Positions 24,379 to 32,572 of a stretch of DNA of 64,000 nucleotides are shown here, piece after piece; position 1 is the stretch's first letter; every line of letters starts with the position of its first letter. This stretch comes from Streptomyces coacervatus (GTDB lineage: Bacteria; Actinomycetota; Actinomycetes; Streptomycetales; Streptomycetaceae). The position numbers were made by a program, and so were the translations under genes. Under the pieces are notes generated by a model. The model made no database searches. It saw only the letters and a list, made by a program, of their open reading frames with translations, and was not told the DNA's origin. The DNA lies in NCBI RefSeq assembly GCF_029223485.1, contig NZ_JARHTP010000011.1:1-64000 (forward strand), in the 5' to 3' direction.

Positions 24379-24428
24379 CGCCGTTGGGGTGCGTGGTTCG
24401 TTGGCGGGTGCGGGTTCGTTGTGGTTGA

Positions 24429-24459
24429 TCGCGCAGTTCCCCGCGCCCCTTAAGGGCGC
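24429..24459. repeat. dispersed intergenic repeat, copy 4
   Basis: TCGCGCAGTTCCCCGCGCCC then CTTAAGGGCGC, the core in the orientation opposite to copies 1-3. It lies against the 3' end of the LysR gene. Confidence 0.75.
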
Positions 24460-24465
24460 TGCCGC

Positions 24466-25428
24466 TCACGTAGGGAGCAAGTTGCCCCTTCTTGAGAGTA
24501 GGAACCTCTTGAAGGCTGCCACTGGGGGTGTGTCCGGGTGGCCGTCGAGCCATGCCACGCCGATTTCCCTTGCCGCTCTTGGGGCCGTGACCGTCAGTTC
24601 CACAACTCCCGGGCGGGGGAAGGCCGGTGGTGGGAGGAGCGCGACTCCCAGCCCGGCTGCTACGAGACCCCTCAGGGTCTCCGCCTCCTCGCCCTCGAAG
24701 GCGATGCGGGGGCGGAAGCCGGCCTCCCGGCACAGGTCGTCCGTGATGAGGCGCATGCCGTAGCCGGGTTCGAGGGTGACGAAGGTTTCGTCGGCCGCCT
24801 CGGCGAGGCGGATGCGGCGGCGGGACGCGAGAGGGTGGTCGGCGGGGACGACCAGGCGGAGTTTCTGTTCGTCGAGGCGGCGGGCCACGAGGTCGGGGGC
24901 GTCGGGGACCGGTGAGGTCAGGCAGAGGTCGAGTTCGCCCGCGCGGAGCTTCTCCAACATCGCCTCGCCGTAGTTCTGGACCAGGCTGAAGCGGACGCGG
25001 GGGTGGTCGACGCGGAAGGCCTGGATGAGGCCCGGGACCGTCTCCGCGCCCATGGTGTGCAGGAAGCCGAAGGCGACCTTGCCGGTGGCCGGGTCGGCGT
25101 CGGCGCGGACCTCGTCGGCGGCGCGCCCGATCTCGGCGAGGGCGCGTTCGACGGAGCCGAGGAAGGTGCGGCCGGCCGGGGTGAGGGAGACGGTGCGGCC
25201 ACGGCGGGCGAAGAGGTCGACGCCCAGGTCCTGTTCGAGCCGGACCATGGCCCGGGAGAGGGTGGACTGCGGGACCTGCATCTCCTGGGCGGCGCGTGTG
25301 ACGTGCTCGGTACGGGCGACGCCGGCGAAGTGGGCGAGGCGCGGGGCGAGCAGCGAGACGATGTCCTCGGTGTCTTTTGTGTCACTGGACGGTGACAGGT
25401 GAGCTTGTGACCTCTGCTGATGCACCAT
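24466..25428 (-). CDS. LysR-family transcriptional regulator
   Basis: 320 residues. Winged HTH at residues ~29-90 (LAPRLAHFAGVARTEHVTRAAQEMQVPQSTLSRAMVRLEQDLGVDLFARRGRTVSLT). The periplasmic-binding-like effector domain follows (GKVAFGFLHTMGAETVPGLIQAFR, LRLVVPADHPLASRR, LVAAGLGVALLPPP). Divergent from the MFS transporter at 25492, a standard LysR/target arrangement. ATG 25428 is 7 nt from CATAAT (25441-25436), so the mRNA is probably leaderless. A frame that continues upstream through the MFS gene is a shadow. Confidence 0.92.
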   Translation of the reverse strand: MVHQQRSQAHLSPSSDTKDTEDIVSLLAPRLAHFAGVARTEHVTRAAQEMQVPQSTLSRAMVRLEQDLGVDLFARRGRTVSLTPAGRTFLGSVERALAEIGRAADEVRADADPATGKVAFGFLHTMGAETVPGLIQAFRVDHPRVRFSLVQNYGEAMLEKLRAGELDLCLTSPVPDAPDLVARRLDEQKLRLVVPADHPLASRRRIRLAEAADETFVTLEPGYGMRLITDDLCREAGFRPRIAFEGEEAETLRGLVAAGLGVALLPPPAFPRPGVVELTVTAPRAAREIGVAWLDGHPDTPPVAAFKRFLLSRRGNLLPT

Positions 25429-25435
25429 GGGAACG

Positions 25436-25485
25436 ATTATGGCGATTCCATGCATTGGACGGATGAGCGGGACCGTACGTAGCTT
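25436..25485. promoter_or_regulatory. divergent promoters of lysR-like and MFS genes with a shared palindrome
   Basis: Minus-strand -10 CATAAT (25441-25436) and plus-strand -10 TAGCTT (25480-25485) flank the inverted repeat TCCA-TGCAT-TGGA (25447-25459). The repeat is a plausible LysR-type binding site overlapping the minus-strand promoter. Confidence 0.6.
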
Positions 25486-25491
25486 CGAGGC

Positions 25492-26781
25492 ATGTCTCCC
25501 GCCAGTACCGGGGCGTCCACCGTCGTGGACGCCGTACCGTCCGTTTCCGCTTCCGACTCCATGGCCGACTCCCGTATGGCCCCGGGCGGCCCCGGCTACC
25601 GCCGGATGAGCTTCGCCCTGTTCCTCGCGGGGGTCGCGACGTTCGCACTGCTCTACTCCACGCAGGCCCTGCTGCCGCTGATCTCGGGCGAGTTCGGGGT
25701 GGCGCCGAGTGAGGCGAGCTGGACGGTGGCGGCGGCGACCGGTGGTCTGGCGGTGTTCGTCCTTCCGATGAGCGCGCTGTCGGAACGGTTCGGGCGTCGT
25801 ACGGTGATGACGGGCTCGCTCGCGGTCGCGGTGACGGTGGGGCTGGTGGTCCCGTTCGCGCCGTCGCTGGGCGTGCTGGTCGTGCTGCGGGCGCTGCAGG
25901 GGGCGGCGCTGGCCGGACTGCCCGCCTCGGCGACGGCGTATCTCGCGGAGGAGGTCCGGCCGAAGGCGCTGGTCACGGCGATCGGGCTGTTCGTGGCGGG
26001 CAACAGTGTCGGCGGGATGAGCGGCCGGGTCATCACCGGGTGGGTCGCGCAGGAGTGGGGCTGGCGGGTCGCGGTCGGCGTGATCGGGGCGATCGCGGTG
26101 GCGTGTGCGGTGGCGTTCCGGCTGCTGCTGCCGGCGCCGCGGCACTTCGCGGCCGGCTCGCTGCGGCCACGGGTGCTGGCGCGGACGGTGCGCGAGCATC
26201 TCGCCGATCCGCTGCTGCGTCGGCTGTATGCGATCGGTGCGCTGTTCATGACGGTGTTCGGCGGTGTGTACACGGTGATCGGTTACCGCCTGACGGAGGC
26301 GCCGTTCTCGCTGCCGCAGGGCGTCATCGGGTCGATCTTCCTGGTGTATCTGGTGGGTACGGTGTCGGCGTCGACGGCGGGGCGGCTGGTGGGTCGTCTG
26401 GGCCGCCGTGGGGCCCTGTATCTGGCGGGCGGTACGACGGCGTCGGGCCTGCTCCTGTCCCTCGCGGGGTCTCTCGTGCCGGTGCTGCTGGGGCTGGTGC
26501 TGATCACCGCCGGGTTCTTCGCGGGGCATGCGGTCGCGTCGTCGGCGGTGAGCAAGACGGCGACGCATGGGCGGGCGCAGGCGTCGGCGCTGTACCAGTC
26601 CGCGTACTACGTCGGGTCGAGTGCGGGGAGCACGGTGGGGGCGCTGGCGTTCCACGCCGGAGGTTGGGCCGGGACGGTGGGGGTCGGGCTGCTGGCGGTG
26701 CTGGGGGTTGTGACGATCACGGTGCTCGGGTCGCGGGCGGCGCGGGTCGCTGCGCGGCGCAGCCCGGCGCCGGTCCACTGA
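25492..26781 (+). CDS. major facilitator superfamily transporter
   Basis: 429 residues with about 12 transmembrane helices. The MFS loop 2-3 motif reads LSERFGRRTVMTG (~residue 97), and the second-half equivalent reads GRLVGRLGRRGALYL. It resembles the YnfM/arabinose-efflux-like branch of proton-driven drug and metabolite exporters, where a divergent LysR gene is usual. The first ~40 residues are soluble. ATG 25492 is 6 nt behind TAGCTT, so it is likely leaderless. Substrate unknown. It is probably induced through the LysR regulator. Confidence 0.9.
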   Translation: MSPASTGASTVVDAVPSVSASDSMADSRMAPGGPGYRRMSFALFLAGVATFALLYSTQALLPLISGEFGVAPSEASWTVAAATGGLAVFVLPMSALSERFGRRTVMTGSLAVAVTVGLVVPFAPSLGVLVVLRALQGAALAGLPASATAYLAEEVRPKALVTAIGLFVAGNSVGGMSGRVITGWVAQEWGWRVAVGVIGAIAVACAVAFRLLLPAPRHFAAGSLRPRVLARTVREHLADPLLRRLYAIGALFMTVFGGVYTVIGYRLTEAPFSLPQGVIGSIFLVYLVGTVSASTAGRLVGRLGRRGALYLAGGTTASGLLLSLAGSLVPVLLGLVLITAGFFAGHAVASSAVSKTATHGRAQASALYQSAYYVGSSAGSTVGALAFHAGGWAGTVGVGLLAVLGVVTITVLGSRAARVAARRSPAPVH

Positions 26782-26788
26782 TCTTTTT

Positions 26789-26987
26789 CGCCCCCGCCGC
26801 CCCTACCCGTCCCGTACCGGGGGCCAGCCCCCGGACCCCCGCTCCTCAAACGCCGGAGGGGCTGATTTTCGCCGGCCGGGGCTTGATCTTTCAGCCCGTC
26901 CGGCGTTTGAGGACGAGGCCGTTCAGGCCGAAGCGGGGGTCTGGGGGCGGCAGCCCCCAGGGACGGGACGGGTAGGGGCAGCGGGGG
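26789..26987. repeat. 200-bp imperfect inverted repeat of the CTCAAACGCCGG family
   Basis: The outer arms are CGCCCCCGCCGCCCCTACCC on the left and GGGTAGGGGCAGCGGGGGCG on the right. The inner arms contain CTCAAACGCCGGAGGGGCTG and CAGCCCGTCCGGCGTTTGAG. The whole 324-bp gap 26782-27105 is made of this structure plus a short tail. It may terminate the MFS transcript. Single units occur at 7459-7532. Confidence 0.75.
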
Positions 26988-27105
26988 CGAAAGCCTCTGG
27001 CCTGCGTATTCTCCCGCTCCGGACGCCATTGTCAGTCCCCTGCGGTAGCTTCCGAGGTGCTGGGCGCAAAGGCGCGACACAGACGGCCACAGGGGTGGGT
27101 GGACG

Positions 27106-28113
27106 ATGACGACAACGGACCTCGACGTCAGGCTGGAGAAGCACCGGGTCGAGCTGACCGGCTACTGCTACCGCATGCTCGGCTCCTCCTTCGAGGCGGA
27201 GGACGCGGTACAGGACACCATGGTCCGCGCCTGGCGCAGTTACGAGAAGTTCGAGGGCCGCTCCAGCCTCCGCTCCTGGCTGTACCGCATCGCGACGAAC
27301 GTCTGCCTGGACATGCTGACCGCCGGCAACAAGCGCGCCCGCCCGATGGACCTGAGCGACTCGACGCCCCTCGCCCAGGCCGCCCTCTCCCCCCGCCCCG
27401 ACAACACCTGGCTGGAGCCGATGCCGGACGCCCGCGTCCTGCCGACCGTCGAGGACCCCGCGGAAGCCGCCGTCGCCAAGGAGTCCGTGCGGCTCGCCTT
27501 CATGGCGGCCCTGCAGCAACTGCCGTCCAAGCAGCGCGCGGTGCTGATCCTGCGCGAGGTCCTGGCCTGGAAGGCGAGCGAGGTCGCCGAGCTGCTCGAC
27601 ACGTCGGTCGCGTCGGTCAACAGCGCACTGCAGCGGGCCCGGGCCACCCTCGCCGAGCGAGAGCAGGGCGACAAGGCGGCGGCCGCGGCCGTCTCCGACC
27701 CGCTGGACGAGGAGCAGCAGAAGCTCCTGGACCGCTATGTGGCGGCCTTCGAGGGCTACGACATGACCGCGCTGACGGCGCTGCTGCACGAGGACGCCGT
27801 CATGACGATGCCGCCGTTCGACCTGTGGCTGACCGGCCACGACGACATCACCGGCTTCATGACGACGCTGGGCTCCGCCTGCGAGGGCTCCCGTCTGGTG
27901 CCGGTCCAGGTCAACGGCCTGCCGGGGTTCGCCCAGTACAAGCCGGACCCGGAGCAGGGCGGCTTCACCGCATGGGCGGTGCAGGTGCTGGAGATATCAG
28001 ACGGCGGGCTCTTGGGGTTCCACTTCTTCCTCGACACGGAGCGCTGGTTCCCGCTGTTCGGCCTGTCCCTCCGTCTCGAAGCGGAGTCCGACCAGGTCGA
28101 GGAGGGCGTGTAG
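27106..28113 (+). CDS. ECF sigma factor with SnoaL-like C-terminal domain (SigG-type)
   Basis: 335 residues. Region 2: RVELTGYCYRMLGSSFEAEDAVQDTMVRAWRSYEKFEGRSSLRSWLYRIATNVCLDML. Region 4: ALQQLPSKQRAVLILREVLAWKASEVAELLDTSVASVNSALQRARATL. The last ~125 residues (LLDRYVAAFEGYDMTALTALLHEDAVMTMPPFDLWLTG) are a SnoaL/NTF2-like domain, as in the TIGR02960/SigG group. In this group the extra domain replaces an anti-sigma factor and modulates activity. No anti-sigma gene is adjacent, but a STAS protein gene overlaps the 3' end on the other strand. Confidence 0.9.
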   Translation: MTTTDLDVRLEKHRVELTGYCYRMLGSSFEAEDAVQDTMVRAWRSYEKFEGRSSLRSWLYRIATNVCLDMLTAGNKRARPMDLSDSTPLAQAALSPRPDNTWLEPMPDARVLPTVEDPAEAAVAKESVRLAFMAALQQLPSKQRAVLILREVLAWKASEVAELLDTSVASVNSALQRARATLAEREQGDKAAAAAVSDPLDEEQQKLLDRYVAAFEGYDMTALTALLHEDAVMTMPPFDLWLTGHDDITGFMTTLGSACEGSRLVPVQVNGLPGFAQYKPDPEQGGFTAWAVQVLEISDGGLLGFHFFLDTERWFPLFGLSLRLEAESDQVEEGV

Positions 28114-28344
28114 GGAGGGGGCGGGATCGCGGAGGCGGATCCGGCCGCCGGCCCGCCGGGCGGCCAGCTCCAGCCGCGCCAGCAGATCCACGGCACCCAG
28201 CCCCGGCGGCCCGATCGCGGCGACGTCGACCACCAGGACCCCGGCACCGCCGGCCTCCAGCAGCGCCCGCACGTCGTCACACAGCCCGGTCGCCTCGTCA
28301 GGGGTGACGGGGCCGGGGAGCACGAGTACGGCGGGTGTCGTCAT
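27997..28344 (-). CDS. STAS-domain protein (anti-sigma factor antagonist-like)
   Basis: 115 residues. AVLVLPGPVTPDEATGLCDDVRALLEAGGAGVLVVDVAAIGPPGLGAVDLLARLELAARRAGGRIRLRDPAPSLHALLDLVGL matches the STAS fold. The position that is phosphorylated in SpoIIAA-like proteins (DxS) reads IGPPGLGAVD, with no Ser, so classic partner switching is doubtful. The gene converges with the SigG-type gene and overlaps its last 117 bp. The start is uncertain: ATG 28344 begins just before the fold, and ATG 28386 adds 14 residues. Confidence 0.65.
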   Translation of the reverse strand: MTTPAVLVLPGPVTPDEATGLCDDVRALLEAGGAGVLVVDVAAIGPPGLGAVDLLARLELAARRAGGRIRLRDPAPSLHALLDLVGLRFETEGQAEQREPALRVEEEVEPQEPAV

Positions 28345-28540
28345 GGGGTCCACGAGCGGTAGACCGGGTGGGCGGACGGAACTCATCGGGGCGACGATTG
28401 GGCCCCACGCCTGCCGGGCGTGTCCGCCGATCGGGATCATGTTGACCCGGCACCCTCCTCCCCCGGAGGGTTGGGTGTATGCCCCAAGTATCAGCGCCTC
28501 CCTGGATACCCGACGGCCTCCTCCCCGCCGAGGAGGCGCC

Positions 28541-29461
28541 GTGCAGGGAGTGCTGACGGGCTTCGCGGTCATCGCGGTCGTCATCGGTGTCGGCTATGTG
28601 ATCGGACGGCAGGGCCACCTCGGCGAGCACGGCCGTGAGGTGCTGACCAAGCTGGCCTTCCATGTGGCGTCCCCGGCCCTCCTCTTCACGACCCTCGCCC
28701 GCGCCGACCTGTCGGTGATCTTCTCCAGCCGACTGCTCGTGACGGCGATGAGCACGGCAGCGGCGGCGGGAGTGTTCGTCGCGGTGGGTGTCGTACGCGG
28801 CTGGGGCGTCGGACGCACCACCATCGGCGCCCTGTGCTCCAGTTACGTCAACTCGGGCAACCTCGGCATCCCGATCGCCGTGTATGTGCTGGGCGACGCC
28901 TCGCTGGTGGCGCCGGTGCTGCTGTTCCAGATCATCGCGGTCACACCGATCGCCCTGACGATCCTGGACCTGTCCGGCAAGGGCGAGAAGGGACCGCTGT
29001 GGCTGCGGCTGCTCACACCGCTGCGCAACCCGATCGCCGTCGGCTCCCTCGCCGGTGTCGCGGTCGCGGCGGCAGGCGTCCATGTCCCGAACCCCGTCAT
29101 GGACCCTCTGACCCTGATCGGCAACATGTCGGTCCCGGCGGTCCTGCTGGCCTTCGGCATCTCCCTGTGCGGCAGCACGATGCCGGGCCGGGGCGCCGAC
29201 AAGCACCCCGTGTTCCTGTCGGTGGCGCTGAAGTCGGTGGGCCAGCCGGTGGCGGCGTGGGCGCTGGCGGTGGGGGTGTTCGGGCTGCACGGCGCCCACC
29301 TGCTGGACGTGGTGGTGACGTCGGCGCTGCCGGCCGCGCAGAACCTGTACACGTACGCGAGTCGCTATCGGGTGGCCGAAGGGCTGGCGCGGGACTCGAT
29401 CCTGCTGTCCACGGTGTTGTCGGTGCCGGTACTGGTGGTCGTCGCCGCCCTGCTCGGCTGA
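28541..29461 (+). CDS. AEC-family transporter (auxin efflux carrier-like)
   Basis: 306 residues, about ten transmembrane helices. It shows the AEC inverted-repeat layout (FAVIAVVIGVGYVIGRQGHLGEHG at the start, and the conserved SSYVNSGNLGIPIAVYVLGD in the middle, with the NxGxxGxP motif of the substrate path). The C-terminal half ends TSALPAAQNLYTYASRY. In bacteria these carry malate, malonate or unknown organic anions. AGGAGG (28531-28536) is 4 nt before GTG 28541. Convergent with deoA. Substrate unknown. Confidence 0.9.
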   Translation: MQGVLTGFAVIAVVIGVGYVIGRQGHLGEHGREVLTKLAFHVASPALLFTTLARADLSVIFSSRLLVTAMSTAAAAGVFVAVGVVRGWGVGRTTIGALCSSYVNSGNLGIPIAVYVLGDASLVAPVLLFQIIAVTPIALTILDLSGKGEKGPLWLRLLTPLRNPIAVGSLAGVAVAAAGVHVPNPVMDPLTLIGNMSVPAVLLAFGISLCGSTMPGRGADKHPVFLSVALKSVGQPVAAWALAVGVFGLHGAHLLDVVVTSALPAAQNLYTYASRYRVAEGLARDSILLSTVLSVPVLVVVAALLG

Positions 29462-29475
29462 AGCCGCCCAGAACG

Positions 29476-29505
29476 CAGGGGCCGGCCCCGAAGGACCGGC
29501 CCCTG
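29476..29505. terminator. bidirectional terminator between AEC transporter and deoA
   Basis: CAGGGGCCGG (29476-29485) pairs with CCGGCCCCTG (29496-29505) around a 10-nt loop, between two convergent stop codons. Confidence 0.75.
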
Positions 29506-29522
29506 GCAGTCGCTCATGGACG

Positions 29523-30806
29523 TCAGGCGATACGCTCCAGCACCACCGGCGTGGCCGCGAACGCCGTGCCCGCCGCCCCGATGTCGTAAGAGCCCTGCAC
29601 CGCCTGCAGCGCGTACTCGAAGCGCTCGGGGGTGTCGGTGTGCAGCGTCAGCAGGGGCTGGCCCTCCGTCACCGTGTCGCCCGGCTTGGCATGCATCTCC
29701 ACGCCCGCGCCCGCCTGCACCGGGTCCTCCTTGCGGGCACGCCCCGCGCCCAGGCGCCAGGCGGCGACACCGATGTCGTACGCGTCGAGGCGGGTGAGGA
29801 CACCGCTCGACGGCGCCTTGATGACGTGCTGTTCCTTCGAGGTGGGCAGGGCCGCGTCCGGGTCGCCGCCCTGAGCTGCGATCATCCGGCGCCAGACGTC
29901 CATCGCCGAGCCGTCGGCGAGGGCCTTCGCCGGGTCCGCGTCCTTCACTCCGGCCGCGTCCAGCATTTCGCGGGCGAGCGCGATCGTCAGCTCGACCACG
30001 TCCGCAGGTCCGCCGCCCGCCAGGACCTCGACCGATTCCCTGACCTCCAGGGCGTTGCCCGCCGTCAGGCCCAGCGGGGTCGACATGTCGGTCAGCAGGG
30101 CGACCGTCTTCACTCCGTGGTCGGTGCCCAGGCCCACCATCGTCGAGGCAAGTTCCCGCGCGTCCTCGATGGTCTTCATGAAGGCGCCCGTGCCCACCTT
30201 TACGTCCAGGACCAGGGAGCCGGTGCCCTCGGCGATCTTCTTCGACATGATCGAGGAGGCGATCAGCGGGATCGCCTCGACCGTGCCGGTGACGTCGCGC
30301 AGCGCGTACAGCTTCTTGTCCGCCGGGGCGAGGCCGTCGCCCGCCGCGCAGATCACCGCGCCGGTGGTGTCGAGGACGTGCAGCATCTCCTCGTTCGAGA
30401 GGAGGGCGCGCCAGCCGGGGATCGACTCCAGCTTGTCCAGGGTGCCGCCGGTGTGGCCGAGGCCGCGGCCCGACAGCTGCGGGACCGCGGCACCGCAGGC
30501 CGCGACCAGGGGCGCCAGCGGGAGGGTGATCTTGTCGCCGACGCCGCCCGTGGAGTGCTTGTCGGCCGTCGGGCGGGACAGGGACGCGAAGTCCATGCGC
30601 TCGCCGGAGGCGATCATCGCGGCCGTCCAGCGGGCGATCTCACGGCGGTTCATGCCGTTGAGCAGGATGGCCATCGCGAGCGCGGACATCTGCTCGTCGG
30701 CGACCTCCCCGCGGGTGTACGCGTCGATGACCCAGTCGATCTGCTCGTCGCTGAGCTCACCGCGGTCCCGCTTGGTGCGGATGACGGAGATGGCGTCCAT
30801 GGCCAT
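29523..30806 (-). CDS. deoA: thymidine phosphorylase
   Basis: 427 residues. Phosphorolyses thymidine and deoxyuridine to base and deoxyribose 1-phosphate. It belongs to the nucleoside phosphorylase II (TrpD-like) family: RGELSDEQIDWVIDAYTRGEV, the phosphate/nucleoside signature in TADKHSTGGVGDKITLPLAPLVA, SGRGLGHTGGTLDKLESI, and the C-terminal pyrimidine-nucleoside domain (IKAPSSGVLTRLDAYDIG, KPGDTVTEGQPLLTLHTD). It lies downstream of the importer and cdd, but a hairpin at 30841-30879 separates it from cdd. Products pass to the phosphosugar mutase and DeoC. Confidence 0.96.
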   Translation of the reverse strand: MAMDAISVIRTKRDRGELSDEQIDWVIDAYTRGEVADEQMSALAMAILLNGMNRREIARWTAAMIASGERMDFASLSRPTADKHSTGGVGDKITLPLAPLVAACGAAVPQLSGRGLGHTGGTLDKLESIPGWRALLSNEEMLHVLDTTGAVICAAGDGLAPADKKLYALRDVTGTVEAIPLIASSIMSKKIAEGTGSLVLDVKVGTGAFMKTIEDARELASTMVGLGTDHGVKTVALLTDMSTPLGLTAGNALEVRESVEVLAGGGPADVVELTIALAREMLDAAGVKDADPAKALADGSAMDVWRRMIAAQGGDPDAALPTSKEQHVIKAPSSGVLTRLDAYDIGVAAWRLGAGRARKEDPVQAGAGVEMHAKPGDTVTEGQPLLTLHTDTPERFEYALQAVQGSYDIGAAGTAFAATPVVLERIA

Positions 30807-30840
30807 GGCGTGCGTTCCTTCCGAGGTTCATGGAAGTGTG

Positions 30841-30879
30841 CGGCCCCTCCGAGCCGTCAAGCTCAACTCGGAGGGGCCG
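30841..30879 (-). terminator. hairpin between cdd and deoA
   Basis: CGGCCCCTCCGAG (30841-30853) pairs with CTCGGAGGGGCCG (30867-30879), a 13-bp stem. It lies just after the cdd stop on the minus strand and could terminate or attenuate read-through into deoA. Confidence 0.7.
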
Positions 30880-30887
30880 TACGGGAG

Positions 30888-31289
30888 TTACTTGGTGAGA
30901 TGGTCCGGGCCGAAGGCCTGGGGCAGCATCTCCGAGAGCGGGAGGATGCCCGCCGGGGTCTCCAGCAGCAGGTCGGGGCCCCCGAACTCGTACAGCAGCT
31001 GGCGGCAGCGGCCGCACGGGACCAGGATCTCGCCCCGCCCGTCGACGCATGTGAAGTGCGTCAGGCGGCCGCCGCCCGTGCGCTGCAACTCCGAGACCAG
31101 ACCGCACTCGGCGCACAGGCCGAGACCGTAGGAGGCGTTCTCGACATTGCAGCCGGAGACCGTACGGCCGTCGTCGACCAGGGCGGCGACCCCGACGGGG
31201 AAGCCCGAGTACGGGGCGTACGCGTGCGACATGGCCTCACGGGCCAGCACACGCAGCGCCTCCCAGTCGACGGCGGCCGGGGTGGTCAC
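30888..31289 (-). CDS. cdd: cytidine deaminase
   Basis: 133 residues, the short tetrameric form. Zinc and catalysis: NVENASYGLGLCAECGLVSE (Cys, with catalytic Glu in CAEC) and VPCGRCRQLLYEFGG (two Cys). The N-terminal YAPYSGFPVGVAAL is the nucleoside-binding region. It converts cytidine and deoxycytidine to uridine and deoxyuridine for uridine kinase and thymidine phosphorylase. The GTG start overlaps the stop of the upstream permease gene by 4 bp, so it is part of the importer operon. Confidence 0.95.
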   Translation of the reverse strand: MTTPAAVDWEALRVLAREAMSHAYAPYSGFPVGVAALVDDGRTVSGCNVENASYGLGLCAECGLVSELQRTGGGRLTHFTCVDGRGEILVPCGRCRQLLYEFGGPDLLLETPAGILPLSEMLPQAFGPDHLTK

Positions 31290-32572
31290 TTGCCCTGGCC
31301 CTTCCGGTAGCGCATGCCGTCGGCCTTGGGCATCCGCAGGCGCTGCGCGGACAGCGACAGCACCAGCAGCGTGACGACGTACGGGGTGGCACCCACGAAG
31401 TCGCTCGGGACCTCGTCGGTGACCAGGTACCAGACCAGGACACCCGCGCCGACCATCAGGCTGATCCCGCCCTGCCAGTGCGCCTTCTTGTACAGCTTCC
31501 AGCCCGCGAGAGCGACGAGAAGCACGACCAGCAGGAGCAGCAGCGCGTGGACGGTCTGGCCGCCGTTGCGCAGCTGCAGCGCGTCGGAGTAACCGAACAG
31601 GCCCGCGCCCATCGCGAGGCCGCCGGGGCGCCAGTTGCCGAAGATCATGGCGGCGAGACCGATGTAACCGCGTCCGCCGGTCTGGTTCTCCAGGTAGGTG
31701 TGCGAGGTGACCAGGGCGAGGAAGGCGCCGCCGAGGCCCGCGAGGCCGCCGGAGACGGCCACGGCCGCGTACTTGTACTTGTAGACGTTGACGCCGAGGG
31801 ACTCCGCGGCGATCGGGTTCTCACCGCAGGAGCGCAGGCGCAGACCGAACGAGGTGCGCCACAGCAGCCACCAGCTGCCGACGAACAGCAGGGCGGCGAA
31901 GAGCGTCACCACGGACAGGTCGGTGACCAGGCCGCCGAGGATGCCGGCGATGTCGGAGATCAGGAACCAGTGGTGGTTCTCCAGGGACTTGAGGCCGCTC
32001 GACAGGCCCGGTACGTCGATGGTGGGCAGCGAGTCCACCGGCGGGGACTGCTTGGGGTTGCCGCCCGCGTCGGCCGCCTTGCCGTTGGTGAAGAAGAGCT
32101 TGGCGAGGTACTGGGTGGTGCCGAGTGCGAGCAGGTTGACCGCGACACCGGAGACGATGTGGTCGACGCCGAAGGTGACGGTCGCGACGGCGTGCACCAG
32201 GCCGCCGAGGACGCCGAAGGCGATACCCATCAGCAGGCCGAGCCACGGGTTGGACTGCCAGCCGATCCAGCCGGCGCCGAAGGTGCCGAGGATCATCATG
32301 CCCTCAAGGCCGATGTTGACCACACCGGACCGCTCGGACCACAGGCCCGCCAGACCGGCGAGACCGATCGGCACCGCAAGGCCCAGTGCGGCGGAGACCT
32401 GGCCCTCGGAGGTGAGCTGGTCGGAGCCGGTGATGACGCGGACCGCGGCGACGAGCAGCAGCGCACCGGCGACGATCATGAGGATCTGGCCGATGGAGCG
32501 GCCCGAGCGGGCGCGTTCGGTGTCCGCCTTGGGAGCCGCGGGGGGCGGCGTGTCGGTCATCGTGGCAGTCAT
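31286..32572 (-). CDS. nucleoside ABC transporter permease (second)
   Basis: 428 residues. It belongs to the BPD_transp_2 family of the BmpA-NupABC/YufP-YufQ type: LAVPIGLAGLAGLWSERSGVVNIGLEGMMILGTF, a clear signature with IGLEG, then HAVATVTFGVDHIVSGVAVNLLALG and GRGYIGLAAMIFGNWRPGG. About nine membrane helices. The N-terminal ~30 residues are cytoplasmic and Pro-rich. ATG 32572 overlaps the stop of the first permease gene (ATGA). Role: membrane channel for nucleoside import with the first permease and the ATPase. Confidence 0.93.
   Translation of the reverse strand: MTATMTDTPPPAAPKADTERARSGRSIGQILMIVAGALLLVAAVRVITGSDQLTSEGQVSAALGLAVPIGLAGLAGLWSERSGVVNIGLEGMMILGTFGAGWIGWQSNPWLGLLMGIAFGVLGGLVHAVATVTFGVDHIVSGVAVNLLALGTTQYLAKLFFTNGKAADAGGNPKQSPPVDSLPTIDVPGLSSGLKSLENHHWFLISDIAGILGGLVTDLSVVTLFAALLFVGSWWLLWRTSFGLRLRSCGENPIAAESLGVNVYKYKYAAVAVSGGLAGLGGAFLALVTSHTYLENQTGGRGYIGLAAMIFGNWRPGGLAMGAGLFGYSDALQLRNGGQTVHALLLLLVVLLVALAGWKLYKKAHWQGGISLMVGAGVLVWYLVTDEVPSDFVGATPYVVTLLVLSLSAQRLRMPKADGMRYRKGQGK

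Noticed and set aside
25429..26778. LysR frame extending upstream through the MFS gene
   Set aside because: The extension is Arg/His-rich antisense sequence of the MFS gene. The LysR domain begins at 25428.
30841..30879. Riboswitch between cdd and deoA
   Set aside because: Only a simple perfect hairpin is visible; no conserved aptamer structure.
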